Notes: a model not told the origin generated them from the sequence alone. A DNA stretch of 64,000 nucleotides from Pseudomonadota bacterium (GCA_023426545.1 JAFAAN010000062.1:40888-104887), one strand, 5' to 3'. Shown: positions 44,671-54,181, counted from the stretch's first letter. Translations and numbers: made by a program.

Positions 44671-44979
44671 TCAGTCGTGCGTGCCGATGTGCTGATCGCC
44701 GTGGTGGTCACAGACCCAGTGGAAGGCGCACGAGCAGGCTACGGCGCGGGCCAGGGTGCAGCACCGGCCGCCGAAGTGCTCCGGCAGCGCCTCGGCGTCG
44801 CAGTCCCCGGGGGGCTCCGGGAGGCAGCGCGGCGCCGCGCGCCCGGACTCGGCCGGCTCGCTGTCGCAGCAGCCGCGCTCCATGCAGCGGGGACACAGCG
44901 ACAGCTCGCAGTTGGCGCACCAGTCGAAGACCTCACCGGCGCTCCCGCGGCGCTCACATCCTCCACAACAGTCGAACAT
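44671..44979 (-). CDS. Small cysteine-rich protein, probable metal-binding
   Basis: The 102-residue protein has 16 cysteines, mostly in pairs: CCGGC at the start, CANC, CPRC, GCC, CC and CSC, with a His-rich end (HWVCDHHGDQHIGTHD). It has no signal peptide. The CxxC spacing fits a zinc or iron-sulfur protein of the cytoplasm, and the DHH...HIGTH end may add ligands. GGAGG lies 7 bases before the ATG. It is divergent from the LOG-like gene. No function is assigned. Confidence 0.75.
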   Translation of the reverse strand: MFDCCGGCERRGSAGEVFDWCANCELSLCPRCMERGCCDSEPAESGRAAPRCLPEPPGDCDAEALPEHFGGRCCTLARAVACSCAFHWVCDHHGDQHIGTHD

Positions 44980-45188
44980 GGACGACCTCCAGGCGCATGC
45001 ACGTGAAGGTAGAGCGGGGGTCTGACAGGCGAAGCGTCCAGTCCGTCACGCTCCGGAGGCGCAGGCTTCCATCGGTGAACGCCGCACGAGGGGAATGTGG
45101 GGCAATGAACCGTCGTGAGAGGACGGACGCACGCGGTTGGAACAAGCTGGTGGGCGGGCCCGTCATACCGGGGGAAGGAGCGAAGCCC

Positions 45189-45740
45189 ATGCGCAGGCCA
45201 CGGCGGATCATCGGCGTCTTCGGTTCTGGCCAGGAAGACCACGCGGAACGGGTCATCCCGCTGGCGCGCTGGATCGCCGAGGCGGGCTTCGACCTGCTCA
45301 CGGGGGCGGGCGGCGGGGTGATGCGGACGGCGGCGGACGCCTTCGTCCAGGTGGAGTACCGGCACGGTGTCTCCATCGGCATCGTGCCCGGCACGGTGGA
45401 GGGCGGGGAGTACAAGCCCCGCTCGGGCTACCCCAACCCCAGCGTGGAGCTGGCCATCTACACGCACCTGCCGTTCAGCGGGGAGCAGGGGATGGATCCG
45501 CTCAGCCGGAATCACATCAACGTCCTCACGCCGCACGCGCTGGTGGCCCTGCCCGGGTGCGCGGGCACCGTGTCCGAGGCCGCGCTGGCGCAGCGCTATG
45601 GCAAGCCCGTCATCCTCTACGGGCCGCCGGAGTCCTTCCGCCGCTTCCCTTCGGAGCTGGAGCGGACGGACTCGCTGGAGCGGGTGGCGGAGTTCCTCCG
45701 CGCGGCGGTGCGCGACCCGCTTCGTCTGGCCGCGCCGTAG
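45189..45740 (+). CDS. LOG-like (SLOG/Rossmann) protein
   Basis: The 183-residue protein has the Rossmann-like LOG/TIGR00725 pattern: an N-terminal beta strand and loop (IIGVFGSGQEDHAERVIPLARWIAEAGFDLLTGAGGGVMRTAADA), a central strand (GIVPGTV) and the late motif LPGCAGTVSEAALAQRYGKPVILYG. In plants the family includes cytokinin riboside 5'-monophosphate phosphoribohydrolases, but this one lacks a clean PGGxGTxxE motif (here GCAGTVSE), so nucleotide binding is likely and the reaction uncertain. I chose the ATG at 45189 because it starts just before the first strand, with AAGGAG about 10 bases upstream; an ATG at 45105 is possible. Confidence 0.75.
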   Translation: MRRPRRIIGVFGSGQEDHAERVIPLARWIAEAGFDLLTGAGGGVMRTAADAFVQVEYRHGVSIGIVPGTVEGGEYKPRSGYPNPSVELAIYTHLPFSGEQGMDPLSRNHINVLTPHALVALPGCAGTVSEAALAQRYGKPVILYGPPESFRRFPSELERTDSLERVAEFLRAAVRDPLRLAAP

Positions 45741-45829
45741 CCGGAGCAAAGCGTCTAGGATGATGCGCATGGGGGAACGGGCAGGCGCCACCCGGACAGG
45801 GTGGGCCGTGCCGTCTCGATTGCGCCATC

Positions 45830-46225
45830 ATGATCAGTCCCGACCATCCGCTCGCCAGCTGGTTCCTCGTCATCGCCGGCACGCTCTTCCTGGTCGTCTT
45901 CGCGCTCCCGCTGCTGCTGATGCCCCTGACGTGGGCGCGCTGGTTCGGGTGGCGGCTACCGGAGGGGAACAACCACCTCACGGTGTACTTCGGGCGCTGC
46001 CTCGGGGCGGTGGCGCTGGCCATCATCTTCACGGCGGCGCGCTTCGTGTCGCGGCCGGGCCCCGCCATCTTCGACCTCATCGGCTGGGTGTGCGCGGGGA
46101 TGGTGGGAGTCCACGTCTGGGGCGCGCTGAAGAAGGCGCAGCCGGTGTCGGAGACGGTGGAGATCGCCTTCTATGCGGTGGTAGGCGTCATCGCCATGTG
46201 GATTCGCTTCAACGCCCTGTCCTGA
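45830..46225 (+). CDS. Small membrane protein of four helices
   Basis: The 131-residue protein has about four hydrophobic segments (ASWFLVIAGTLFLVVFALPLLLM; VALAIIFTAARFV; LIGWVCAGMVGVHVWGAL; IAFYAVVGVIAMWIRF) with short loops. I do not recognise the family. It starts with an ATG at 45830 and ends 10 bases before the start of the cyclase gene, so co-transcription is likely. A role linked to the cyclase is only a guess from position. Confidence 0.7.
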   Translation: MISPDHPLASWFLVIAGTLFLVVFALPLLLMPLTWARWFGWRLPEGNNHLTVYFGRCLGAVALAIIFTAARFVSRPGPAIFDLIGWVCAGMVGVHVWGALKKAQPVSETVEIAFYAVVGVIAMWIRFNALS

Positions 46226-46235
46226 GCGCGTGGCC

Positions 46236-49200
46236 ATGTCTCAGGCGGACCTCGACCCCATCCTCGCGACGGTGGCGCCCTACATCCCTGGCGCCGTGCT
46301 CCGGCGTCTGGCGCATGTGGAGCCGCACGCGCTGCCGCCGGTGGAGCCGGTGCGAGGCGCCGTCCTGCTGCTGGACATCGCGGGCTTCACGCCCATCGTC
46401 GTCAGCCTGAGTGGCGCGGGGCCGCGGGGCATCGACGCGCTCCAGCGCCTGCTGAGGAGCTACTACACGGAGATGATCGACGTCGTGAGGGACCACGGCG
46501 GCGACATCTACCAGTTCGCCGGCGACTCCATCCTCGCGTGCTTCGAGGAAGAGGCCGCCACGGGGGCCTCGGGCGCGGTGCGACGCGCGGCGCGGTGCGC
46601 GCTGGACGTGCAGGAGCGGTTGTCGCGCTTCGCCCAGCTGGAGCTGCTGGGGCAGCGCTTCAGCGTGTCGTCGCGCATCGGCATTGGGGCTGGCGAGGCC
46701 CACCGCGTGGTGCTGGGCGCCACGGGGCTGTGGATGCACCCCGCGCTCATCGGCCAGCCGCTGGCGCAGGCGGTGGCGGCGGAGAAGCGCGCGACCGTGG
46801 GCGAGGTGCTGCTGAGCCCGGAGGCGTGGGCCCTGCTGCCCGAGCCCGTCCGCCAGGGCGTGGCGCGTGACGGCGCCTTTCGTCTGGAGCCGTCCGCGCC
46901 GCTGAGCGCGCCACCGGCGCCCGCCGTCGCGCCACCCTCGGGGCCGGAGCTGGTGGCCCGGTGCTCGATGCTGCTGCACCCGGTGCTCTTCACCAAGATC
47001 ACGACGGCGCACCAGGAGTACAGCGGTGACTTCCGCGACGTCACCTGCCTCTTCCTCCGCTTCGGCGGCGCCCACGCCTCGCCACGCGCAGAGGACTTCA
47101 CCCGCGAGCTGAACGCCTTCTACGAGTTCGTCCAGCGGGAGAGCGCGCACCACGGTGGCGTGCTGCTGATGACGGACTTCACCGACAAGGGGAACGTCCT
47201 CTACGTCATCTTCGGCGCGCCCACCGCGCAGCAGAGCAAGGAGGTGCTGGCCTGCCGGCTGGCGTGCAAGCTCATGCGCGAGCGCGAGGCCTTCCCCTTC
47301 GTGGACGCGCTGCAGATTGGCATCGCCACCGGGCCGGCGTACTTCGGCGACATGGGCTCGCCCTGGCGCAAGGGCTACTCCGCGCTGGGCGAGGTGGTGA
47401 ACATGGCCGCCCGTCTGATGACGCACGGGCAGGGCAGCGGCGTCCACATCGACGCCCAGACGGAGCGCAAGCTGCACCAGGGCGGCTTCACCAGCGAGTT
47501 CGTGGAGGACGCGCGGCTCAAGGGCGTCTCGCGCACCGTTCCCGTCTACCGGCTCACGGCGGAGGTGCGGCGCAGCCTGTTCCTCAAAGGCAAGGGTGAC
47601 ATCGTCGGCCGCAGGCGCGAGCTGGACACGCTGCGCGAGGCCGTGGATGCGTCGCTCCAGGGCCACGGCCGCGTCTGCGTGGTCTCGGGCGAGGCAGGCA
47701 TCGGCAAGTCGCGCCTTGGCGCGAAGGTGGTCGAACTGGCGGAGGCTCGCGGCGCGCGCAGCCTCTACGGCATCTGTTACTCGTACGAGATGTTCACCCC
47801 CTTCTTTCCGTGGAAGGAGGTGCTGGTCCAGCTCTTCGGCCTGCATGACGGCGACGACGTGGACGCGCAGATGGCGCGCCTGCGCCAGGGCTTCGCGGGC
47901 CTGGAGGACACCGGCCCGGAGTGGGTGCCGGTGCTCGCCGGCGTCCTCGGCCTGCCCGTGGAGGAGTCTCCGCTCACGCGCGGCATCGATGCCCGGCGGA
48001 AGAACCAGAAGGTCTTCCAGGTCATCTTCCAGCTCCTGGAGAAGCTGTCGCGCCAGGCGCCGGTGCTCCTGTTCTTCGAGGACCTGCACTGGGCGGACAA
48101 CATCTCGGTGGACCTCATCGAGTACGTCGCCGCGCGGCTGGCTCCGCTGCGGCTGACGCTGCTGGTGACGATGCGGCCGGCGGAGCACCTCAAGAGCTTC
48201 AAGGGGCTGCCCGGGCTGCACCGGCTGGACCTGTCCAGCCTGGATGACGAGGAGACGCGGGCGCTGCTGCGGCTGCACCTGCGCATGGAGACGCCGGACA
48301 CGGCGCTGGAGGAGCTGCTCCTGGCCAAGGTGCAGGGCAACCCGTTCTTCACCGAGTCCATCGTCCAGGGGATGGTGGAGAAGGGGTACCTGGGGCCGGT
48401 GGCGCCGGGCGCGGAGCGGCTGGAGCTCAAGCGGGGCCTCCAGGGGCTGGAGCTGCCGGACTCCATCCAGGACGTGGTGCTGGCCCGCATCGACCTGCTC
48501 ACCGAGACGGAGAAGCTGGTGGTGCGGGTGGCCTCCGTGATTGGCCGCATCTTCACGCTGGAGGCGGTGGCGGCGCTGGCCCCCGGCTCCGTGTCGCGGG
48601 AGCGCATCCGCGAAGCCATCGACACGCTGACGCGGCTGGGGCTCATCCTGCTGGAGCTGGAGGAGCCCTTCACCTGCATCTTCAAGCACATCGTCATCCG
48701 TGACGTGGCGTACACCACGCTGCTGGTGTCGGCGCGCGAGGACCTGCACCGGCGCATGGCGCGCTTCATCGAGGCGCGTGCGGGGGACAAGCCCGTCAAG
48801 TCCGCGGGAATCCTGGCCTACCACTCGCTGGCGGGGAACGACGAGGTGAAGGGCCTGGAGTACACGTTGATGGCGGCGCGCAGCGCGCGCGAGCAGTACG
48901 CCAACGACGACGCGGTCCACCACTACAACCGCGCGATGGAAATCCTCGGCGGCACGGTGGTGCTGGATCCCGAGGAGGTGCTGAGCAAGACGCGCACGGT
49001 GATGCAGGAGCTGGCGGAGACGCTGCTCCGCGCGGGCAACTACGCGGGCGCCATCCACATGTTCGAGCAGTGCCTGGCGGACGCGGAGGAGGAGGCGCGC
49101 CGCGCGGAGATACACCTTGGGCTGGGCCGCGCCCACCAGGAGAAGGGCGAGTCGACGCGCGCCATCCAGGAGCTGGAGACGGCGCTGGAGCTCATGGGGC

Positions 49201-50501
49201 GCACGATGCCGCGGAGCATGCCGGCGCTGGCGGTGCGCTCGATGCTGGCCATGGGGTTGCACCTGCTCTACGGCCTCTTTCCCTGGCTGGCCCGGCCGCT
49301 GGGCGCGCGGCTGCCGCTGTACCTGAAGCAGCTGTCCACGCTCATCTCGCTCATCAAGATCTACTACTTCGCGGACATCGGGAAGCTCACGTGGGCCACG
49401 CTGGTGGCCACCACGATGGCGGAGCGCTCGCGCAGCGAGTACGGCCTCAGTCTGGCGAGCAGCTACTACGGCTCGCTGCTGTTCGGCTCCGGGCTGGTGT
49501 GGCGCTCGGAGCACTGGTGCCAGCGCGCGCTGGAGCATGCCCGCCGCTCGCGAGACGCGGCGGCCGAAGGCGTGGCGCTGAGCCGGCTGGCCACGCAGGC
49601 CATCTTCACCAACGCCCAAGCCCGGGCCTCGGAGTACGGCGAGCAGGCGGTGGCGCTGCTGCGGCAGGTCGGGGACATGTGGGAGGTGCAGACGGGGCTG
49701 ATGATGCTGGCCACCAGCCAGTTCTTGTCCTCACGCTTCGAGGATGCCGAGCGCGCCTTCCGGGAGATGGGGCAGGTGGGCGTGGAGCTGAACGCGCTGA
49801 TGCACCAGGGCTGGTCCCATGCCTGGGTCCCCATGTGCCGCTACCTGCGCGGCGATGGAGACGTGGGGGAGCTGTGCGCGGAGCTGGAGGAGGGGCTGCG
49901 CATCAGCATCGACGTGCAGGACCTTGCCAACCAGTGCGCCAGCCTGAACCACCTGGTCAACGTGGCGGTGCGCGAGCATCAGGTGGAGGAGGCGGCGCTG
50001 ATGGCGGTGCGCGCCGATGAGGCGCTGTGGCGCTACCACGTGCTGGTGCCCTTCCTCCAGATTGGCCTGGTGGACGCGGCCGAGGGCGCGCTCTTCGCCC
50101 TGGAGCAGGGCGCCGTCTCCGTGCCGCGTGAGCAGCTCTGGGCCATCTACCGCCGCTGCTCGCTCAAGGCGCGTGCCCTGGGGACGCTCTACCCATACCT
50201 GCGCGGCCCGGCCATGCGGGTCGCGGCGCGCGCGAAGGCGCTGAAGCGCGGGGCCAGTGCCGCGGAGCCGCTGTTCAATCGCGCGCTGGCGGTGCTGGAG
50301 GCCACGCCCAACCGCTGGGAGACAGGCGTGGCCTACCTGGACGCGGCGGCGGCGCTGCCGCACCGGCGCACGGAGCTGCTGGCCCGTGCGCGGGACATCT
50401 TCACCGACATCGACGCACGCGCGGAGCTGCGGCGCGTGGAGCGGCTGGAGCTCGCGCCCCTGGACGTTCCGGAGCGGCGGCCCGCGGCGATGCTCAGGTG
50501 A
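46236..50501 (+). CDS. Double class III cyclase / AAA-ATPase / TPR signalling protein
   Basis: The 1421-residue protein has two class III cyclase homology domains (about 30-200 and 255-450), an ATPase domain (about 460-830) and TPR-like repeats to the end. The first cyclase domain keeps the metal aspartates (LLDIAGFTP and FAGDSIL). The second has lost the first one (CLFLRFGG) but keeps FTDKGNVLYVIFG and ALGEVVNMAARL, a pattern like the C1/C2 pair of soluble adenylyl cyclases. The ATPase has Walker A SGEAGIGKS and Walker B LLFFEDLHWAD. The start could be the GTG at 46230 or this ATG. It overlaps the radical SAM gene at its end by 8 bases, convergent. Confidence 0.85.
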   Translation: MSQADLDPILATVAPYIPGAVLRRLAHVEPHALPPVEPVRGAVLLLDIAGFTPIVVSLSGAGPRGIDALQRLLRSYYTEMIDVVRDHGGDIYQFAGDSILACFEEEAATGASGAVRRAARCALDVQERLSRFAQLELLGQRFSVSSRIGIGAGEAHRVVLGATGLWMHPALIGQPLAQAVAAEKRATVGEVLLSPEAWALLPEPVRQGVARDGAFRLEPSAPLSAPPAPAVAPPSGPELVARCSMLLHPVLFTKITTAHQEYSGDFRDVTCLFLRFGGAHASPRAEDFTRELNAFYEFVQRESAHHGGVLLMTDFTDKGNVLYVIFGAPTAQQSKEVLACRLACKLMREREAFPFVDALQIGIATGPAYFGDMGSPWRKGYSALGEVVNMAARLMTHGQGSGVHIDAQTERKLHQGGFTSEFVEDARLKGVSRTVPVYRLTAEVRRSLFLKGKGDIVGRRRELDTLREAVDASLQGHGRVCVVSGEAGIGKSRLGAKVVELAEARGARSLYGICYSYEMFTPFFPWKEVLVQLFGLHDGDDVDAQMARLRQGFAGLEDTGPEWVPVLAGVLGLPVEESPLTRGIDARRKNQKVFQVIFQLLEKLSRQAPVLLFFEDLHWADNISVDLIEYVAARLAPLRLTLLVTMRPAEHLKSFKGLPGLHRLDLSSLDDEETRALLRLHLRMETPDTALEELLLAKVQGNPFFTESIVQGMVEKGYLGPVAPGAERLELKRGLQGLELPDSIQDVVLARIDLLTETEKLVVRVASVIGRIFTLEAVAALAPGSVSRERIREAIDTLTRLGLILLELEEPFTCIFKHIVIRDVAYTTLLVSAREDLHRRMARFIEARAGDKPVKSAGILAYHSLAGNDEVKGLEYTLMAARSAREQYANDDAVHHYNRAMEILGGTVVLDPEEVLSKTRTVMQELAETLLRAGNYAGAIHMFEQCLADAEEEARRAEIHLGLGRAHQEKGESTRAIQELETALELMGRTMPRSMPALAVRSMLAMGLHLLYGLFPWLARPLGARLPLYLKQLSTLISLIKIYYFADIGKLTWATLVATTMAERSRSEYGLSLASSYYGSLLFGSGLVWRSEHWCQRALEHARRSRDAAAEGVALSRLATQAIFTNAQARASEYGEQAVALLRQVGDMWEVQTGLMMLATSQFLSSRFEDAERAFREMGQVGVELNALMHQGWSHAWVPMCRYLRGDGDVGELCAELEEGLRISIDVQDLANQCASLNHLVNVAVREHQVEEAALMAVRADEALWRYHVLVPFLQIGLVDAAEGALFALEQGAVSVPREQLWAIYRRCSLKARALGTLYPYLRGPAMRVAARAKALKRGASAAEPLFNRALAVLEATPNRWETGVAYLDAAAALPHRRTELLARARDIFTDIDARAELRRVERLELAPLDVPERRPAAMLR

Positions 50502-51909
50502 GCCGCTGCGGCTGGAGCCCCAGCTGGGCCATTTGTTGAGTGTCCCAGGACTCCAGCGCGTCCTGGCCGGCGATGTAGCGGCGGGCGTGATTCTTCACCG
50601 GGTTGCGGATGCTCACGATTTCGGGCCCGGAGAAGAGGATGGTCTGCTTGTAGCGGGGCATGCCGCTCATCATCAGCTTGGACCAGTAGTGGCGGGCGAT
50701 GTTGGGCAGGCTGCCGAGCTGGCCGCACAGCCGGTGGAAGTGCTCGACCACCTCGGACGGGTGCAGGTTCCGCGGGCGGTGGCAGAGCGTATAGCCGTCG
50801 TAGTCGCGGCTGACGGTGCCCGGCAGCAGCCGGCCCTCGGCCTGGAGCTCGCGGAAGAAGGGCGTCTCCGGATACGGGCAGACGATGCCCAGGAAGGTGA
50901 TGGAGAAGTACTGGAGGTCGGCGAGGTACTCGGGGAGCTTCTCCAGGTACGCGTGGGTATCTCCGTCCGAGCCGACGATGAGGCCGAAGGAGAGGAGGAT
51001 GCCGGCGGAGAAGACGCGGCGGATGACGGCGTCCACCTCGCTCAGCTTGTTCTGGCCCTTGTTCATGGCCTTGAGGGAGTCGGGGTTGAGGGACTCCAGG
51101 CCGGTGTAGACGTAGCGGCAGCCCGCCCTGGCCATGAGCTTCACCAGTGACTCGTCCTTGAGGACGTTGAACGTGAGGGCGCAGCCCCAGGTCTTCTTGA
51201 GCGGGATGAGCGCTTCGCACAGCTCGCGCAGGTACTTGGGCGAGCCGCCGAGGTTGTTGTCGAGGAAGACGAAGGCGTCGTCCATCAACCCCAGGAAGTT
51301 GGGGTTCCAGTGCATGTGCGTCTGGATTTCGTCGATGACATCGGCGACGGGGCGGTAGCGGTAGCGCTCGTTGCCGGTGAGCACGCAGAAGTTGCAGGAG
51401 AAGGGGCAGCCGCGAGACGCCTCGATGCCGGGCAGGCGCAGCGTGTTGTGCGTGAAGTCGATGAGGTCGTAGCGCGACGGCCGGATGGCGGCCGGGCCGA
51501 GCGGCGGGCGCTGGTAGCGCGGCTGGAGCTGACCCCTCTCGAAGTCCTCGATGAGGGCGGGGACGTTGGCCTCGGGCTCGCCGGTGACGACGGCGTCGAA
51601 GTACTGCAGGGCGTCGTCGGGGAAGTAGCTCGCGTGGCGGCCCCCGGCGACCGTCGTCATGCCGCGCTGACGGAAGAGGGTGGAGAGCACCTTGGTGTGC
51701 TCGTAGTAGGCGTGCAGATAGGAGAAGAAGACGAGGTCCCAATGCCGGTCCAGCGGGATGTCGCGCTCCTTCTCGTTGAAGATCTCCACCTCCGCGTGCT
51801 CGGGGCACAGGCCGGCGATGAGCTCCGGCACGGAGGACTGCATGATGGACGGTTCCTTGATGCGCAGCCGGGTGGGGTGCGTGTACGTGGCGATGACGGC
51901 AATCCGCAT
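50494..51909 (-). CDS. B12-binding-domain radical SAM protein
   Basis: The 471-residue cytoplasmic enzyme has an N-terminal cobalamin-binding-type domain (about 1-140, with MTTVAGGRHASYFPDD and VVTGEPEANVPALI) and a radical SAM domain. The cluster motif is GCPFSCNFC, which is CxxxCxxC, at about residue 166, followed by a normal barrel (LMDDAFVFLDNN, GLESLNPDSLKAMNKGQ and the FGLIVGSDGDT loop). Enzymes of this kind methylate or rearrange unactivated carbon; the substrate is unknown. It is divergent from the YceI gene across a 352-base gap. Confidence 0.88.
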   Translation of the reverse strand: MRIAVIATYTHPTRLRIKEPSIMQSSVPELIAGLCPEHAEVEIFNEKERDIPLDRHWDLVFFSYLHAYYEHTKVLSTLFRQRGMTTVAGGRHASYFPDDALQYFDAVVTGEPEANVPALIEDFERGQLQPRYQRPPLGPAAIRPSRYDLIDFTHNTLRLPGIEASRGCPFSCNFCVLTGNERYRYRPVADVIDEIQTHMHWNPNFLGLMDDAFVFLDNNLGGSPKYLRELCEALIPLKKTWGCALTFNVLKDESLVKLMARAGCRYVYTGLESLNPDSLKAMNKGQNKLSEVDAVIRRVFSAGILLSFGLIVGSDGDTHAYLEKLPEYLADLQYFSITFLGIVCPYPETPFFRELQAEGRLLPGTVSRDYDGYTLCHRPRNLHPSEVVEHFHRLCGQLGSLPNIARHYWSKLMMSGMPRYKQTILFSGPEIVSIRNPVKNHARRYIAGQDALESWDTQQMAQLGLQPQRLT

Positions 51910-52261
51910 GCGATGACGTGGCTCCAGGTCGAGGCGGCGGGGCCACGGTGCGGAAAGGAGCGCTTGTCACATGGTTCGGCTCCCCCTGGCCTGGCCTTGA
52001 AAGCAGAATCCTCCCATTTCAGCTCACACGCAAAATGGCAGCGGCGTGAACCCTGAATCTCGCGTTCATCCTCCTTCGCGCAGGGGACGTCGCGAGTTCC
52101 AGACTGCCATGGTGTGTACGGGGCAGGGCCGCATGGAGCGCTCGTCACGCCGGGTGCATGGAATTTCAGTGAGCAGGTCATTATCTAGGCAGGGTCGCTT
52201 GCCGAGCCCCCGGGCTCGCGTCGCTTCATCCCCCCGCCCCCTCTCCGCCGAGCGCCTCCCC
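51910..52261. other. Intergenic divergent region of 352 bases without a supported gene
   Basis: This gap separates the radical SAM gene (minus) from the YceI gene (plus) and must contain both promoters. It is more AT-rich than its surroundings in places, for example near AGCAGGTCATTATCTAGGC. I see no convincing RNA gene or operator in it. Confidence 0.5.
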
Positions 52262-52795
52262 ATGTCCATCAGCACCTGGAACATCGACCCCGCGCACTCC
52301 TCCGTCCTCTTCGTTGCCCGCCACATGGTGGTGGCGCGAGTCCACGGCCGCTTCGAGCGCTTCTCCGGAACGCTCCGAGTGAACCCCGAGCAGCCCCTCC
52401 AGGGGGCGGTGGAGGTCGTGGTGGAGGCAGGAAGCATCTACACCGGCGCTTCGGACCGCGACGCGCACCTCCGCTCGCCGGACTTCCTCGACGCCGAGGG
52501 CGCGCCCCGCCTCATCTTCCGGAGCACCCAGGTGGAGCCCACGGGCGGTGCCAGCTTCCGCCTGCTGGGCGACCTCACCATCCGCAACGTCACGCATCCG
52601 GTGGCCTTCGAGGCGCGGCACACCGCCACGTCGAAGGACCCGTGGGGCAGCACGCGGCTCATCTACTCGGCGCGCACCACCATCAACCGCACCGACTACG
52701 GCATCCGCTGGAACAAGACGCTCGACAATGGCGGGTGGCTTGTCGGCGAGAAGATCGACATCGAGCTGGACATCCAGGCGATCCCCGCGGCATGA
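52262..52795 (+). CDS. YceI-family lipocalin-like protein
   Basis: The 177-residue protein has the YceI lipocalin fold, which in E. coli and other bacteria binds isoprenoids: STWNIDPAHSSVLFVARHMVVARVHGRFERFSGTLRV at the start, FLDAEGAPRLIFRSTQ, GDLTIRNVTHPVAFEA and the final DYGIRWNK...VGEKIDIELDIQA strands. No signal peptide precedes the chosen ATG at 52262, so unlike E. coli YceI it may stay in the cytoplasm; the reading frame is open further upstream but shows no signal peptide either. A hairpin follows before the convergent nuclease-like gene. Confidence 0.85.
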   Translation: MSISTWNIDPAHSSVLFVARHMVVARVHGRFERFSGTLRVNPEQPLQGAVEVVVEAGSIYTGASDRDAHLRSPDFLDAEGAPRLIFRSTQVEPTGGASFRLLGDLTIRNVTHPVAFEARHTATSKDPWGSTRLIYSARTTINRTDYGIRWNKTLDNGGWLVGEKIDIELDIQAIPAA

Positions 52796-52812
52796 GGCGC
52801 GCGCCCGGCGCT

Positions 52813-52833
52813 GGAGCCCCTGCTGGGGGCTCC
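52813..52833. terminator. Hairpin between convergent YceI and nuclease-like genes
   Basis: A perfect 8-base stem (GGAGCCCC and GGGGCTCC) with a 5-base loop lies in the 46-base gap between the convergent stop codons. It is a likely shared terminator. Confidence 0.55.
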
Positions 52834-52841
52834 GCGCTCAC

Positions 52842-53834
52842 TCAGGGCGCGGGCAGGAAGTCCGCGTAGATGGCGGCGTGGTCGGAGCCACCATAGCCGT
52901 TGGACCGGGCGTCCCTCGCCGTCCGGAAGGAGCCCGGGACGTATGTGCCGCCACCTCGCGCCAGGTAGAGGTGGTCGATGGCCTGCCGGTCCCCGTAGTA
53001 CGAGTACGTCCACGTCTCTTCGTCCGGCCGGTCGCTGGCGACGCGCAGCAGCGCGCCGTCGCGTTCGAGCGCGTCTATCGGCGGAGAGCCCGGCACATCA
53101 TTGAGGTCTCCCCCCAGCACCACCAGCGCGCCGGGGGCCGCCTGGGCCGCATTCGCGATGATGTCCCGCGCCGCCGCCGCCTCCGCGAAGCGGCGGCCTG
53201 GGTCGTCGCTGGACTTGGAGCGGAAGTGGGCGGCGAAGGTGATGACCTGCTTGCCGTCGGCGTCCAGGTGGACCTCCAGCAGCTCCCGCGAGAAACGCGT
53301 CGCCGAGCCATCCGGCCGCCAGAGCACGCGGTCTCGGTGGCCTCGGACCTCGGTGATGGGATGGATGGAGAGGACGGCCACGTCCACGGACGCGGGGGTG
53401 CCCGTCTCGCCCAGCTCCGAGTAGGCGAAGCGCGGCAGCCGCGCGGTGAGCGCGTCGAGCGAGGCCTGCGTCTCCACCTCCGAGAGGAGCACCACGTCCG
53501 CGTCCAGCCGCGAGATGGCGGCGGCGAGCCGGTCTGCCTGGAGCCCGAACTCGGAAGGGGTGGGCAGGGCCTCGTAGTTGTTGCCGCCGCAGGCGCCGGA
53601 GTCACACACCGTGTCGAAGAAGCGCTGCACGTTGAAGGCCGCGATACGGATGCTGCCCTCCGGCGCGGTATCGGGCGGCTGGGGGATGCCGCAGTCCAGG
53701 CCCACACACGGCGCATCCGGGCCGGGCGGCGTCCCACGTCCTTCGCAACCGGACAGGGACAGGAAGGCACCGAGCAGAGCGGTGGCACGGAAGCGCGCGA
53801 AGCGCCGCGGCGCGGGAGCAGGGGCAGGAGGCAT
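52842..53834 (-). CDS. Endonuclease/exonuclease/phosphatase family lipoprotein
   Basis: The 330-residue protein has a lipoprotein signal (FRATALLGAFLSLSGC, lipobox LSGC) and an EEP fold: AAFNVQRFF, LLSEVETQASL (Glu metal ligand), LGGDLNDVPGSPP (catalytic Asp-Asn) and a final GGSDHAAIYADF with the catalytic His. The family contains extracellular DNases, sphingomyelinases and phosphatases; the sequence does not separate these. It is exported and membrane-linked, so DNA outside the cell is one plausible substrate. Confidence 0.88.
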   Translation of the reverse strand: MPPAPAPAPRRFARFRATALLGAFLSLSGCEGRGTPPGPDAPCVGLDCGIPQPPDTAPEGSIRIAAFNVQRFFDTVCDSGACGGNNYEALPTPSEFGLQADRLAAAISRLDADVVLLSEVETQASLDALTARLPRFAYSELGETGTPASVDVAVLSIHPITEVRGHRDRVLWRPDGSATRFSRELLEVHLDADGKQVITFAAHFRSKSSDDPGRRFAEAAAARDIIANAAQAAPGALVVLGGDLNDVPGSPPIDALERDGALLRVASDRPDEETWTYSYYGDRQAIDHLYLARGGGTYVPGSFRTARDARSNGYGGSDHAAIYADFLPAP

Positions 53835-54010
53835 GGGGGCGGCAGCGTACCCCAGCGCCGCGCGGACGCAGCCGGGCAGGCGGGCACGGTGTTCGCGGAT
53901 GGCTACAGGGCCCCTCGCGCATTGCTTCTGGAGAGGTGTTGCGGCATGACTCCGAATGCGGTGGGTTCGTGGCCTACCGCACGCACGGTGTGCGGAGGGG
54001 AGTACGCGGA

Positions 54011-54160
54011 ATGTTTCTCGAGATTCTCGTTGGCGCCGCGGTGATGACGCTCATCACCGTCATCTTCACCGGTCCGGGCATGTGGAGCTCCACCTGGGGG
54101 TACCGGAAGCGGGAAGGGCAGGACGCCGCGAAGCCCTCTGGTGAGAACGAGAAGAAGTAG
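54011..54160 (+). CDS. Small 49-residue membrane protein
   Basis: A single hydrophobic helix (MFLEILVGAAVMTLITVIFTGPGMW) is followed by a basic tail (YRKREGQDAAKPSGENEKK). GGGGAG lies about 9 bases before the ATG. I chose the ATG at 54011 because it starts directly before the helix; the frame extends upstream to 53936 without a plausible protein. The function is unknown. Confidence 0.6.
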   Translation: MFLEILVGAAVMTLITVIFTGPGMWSSTWGYRKREGQDAAKPSGENEKK

Positions 54161-54181
54161 TCCGTGGAAGGCCCGCGGCCG

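Noticed and set aside
46209..49619. Very long minus-strand open frame opposite the cyclase gene
   Set aside because: It has no domain or start signal and mirrors the real gene's third-position GC bias.
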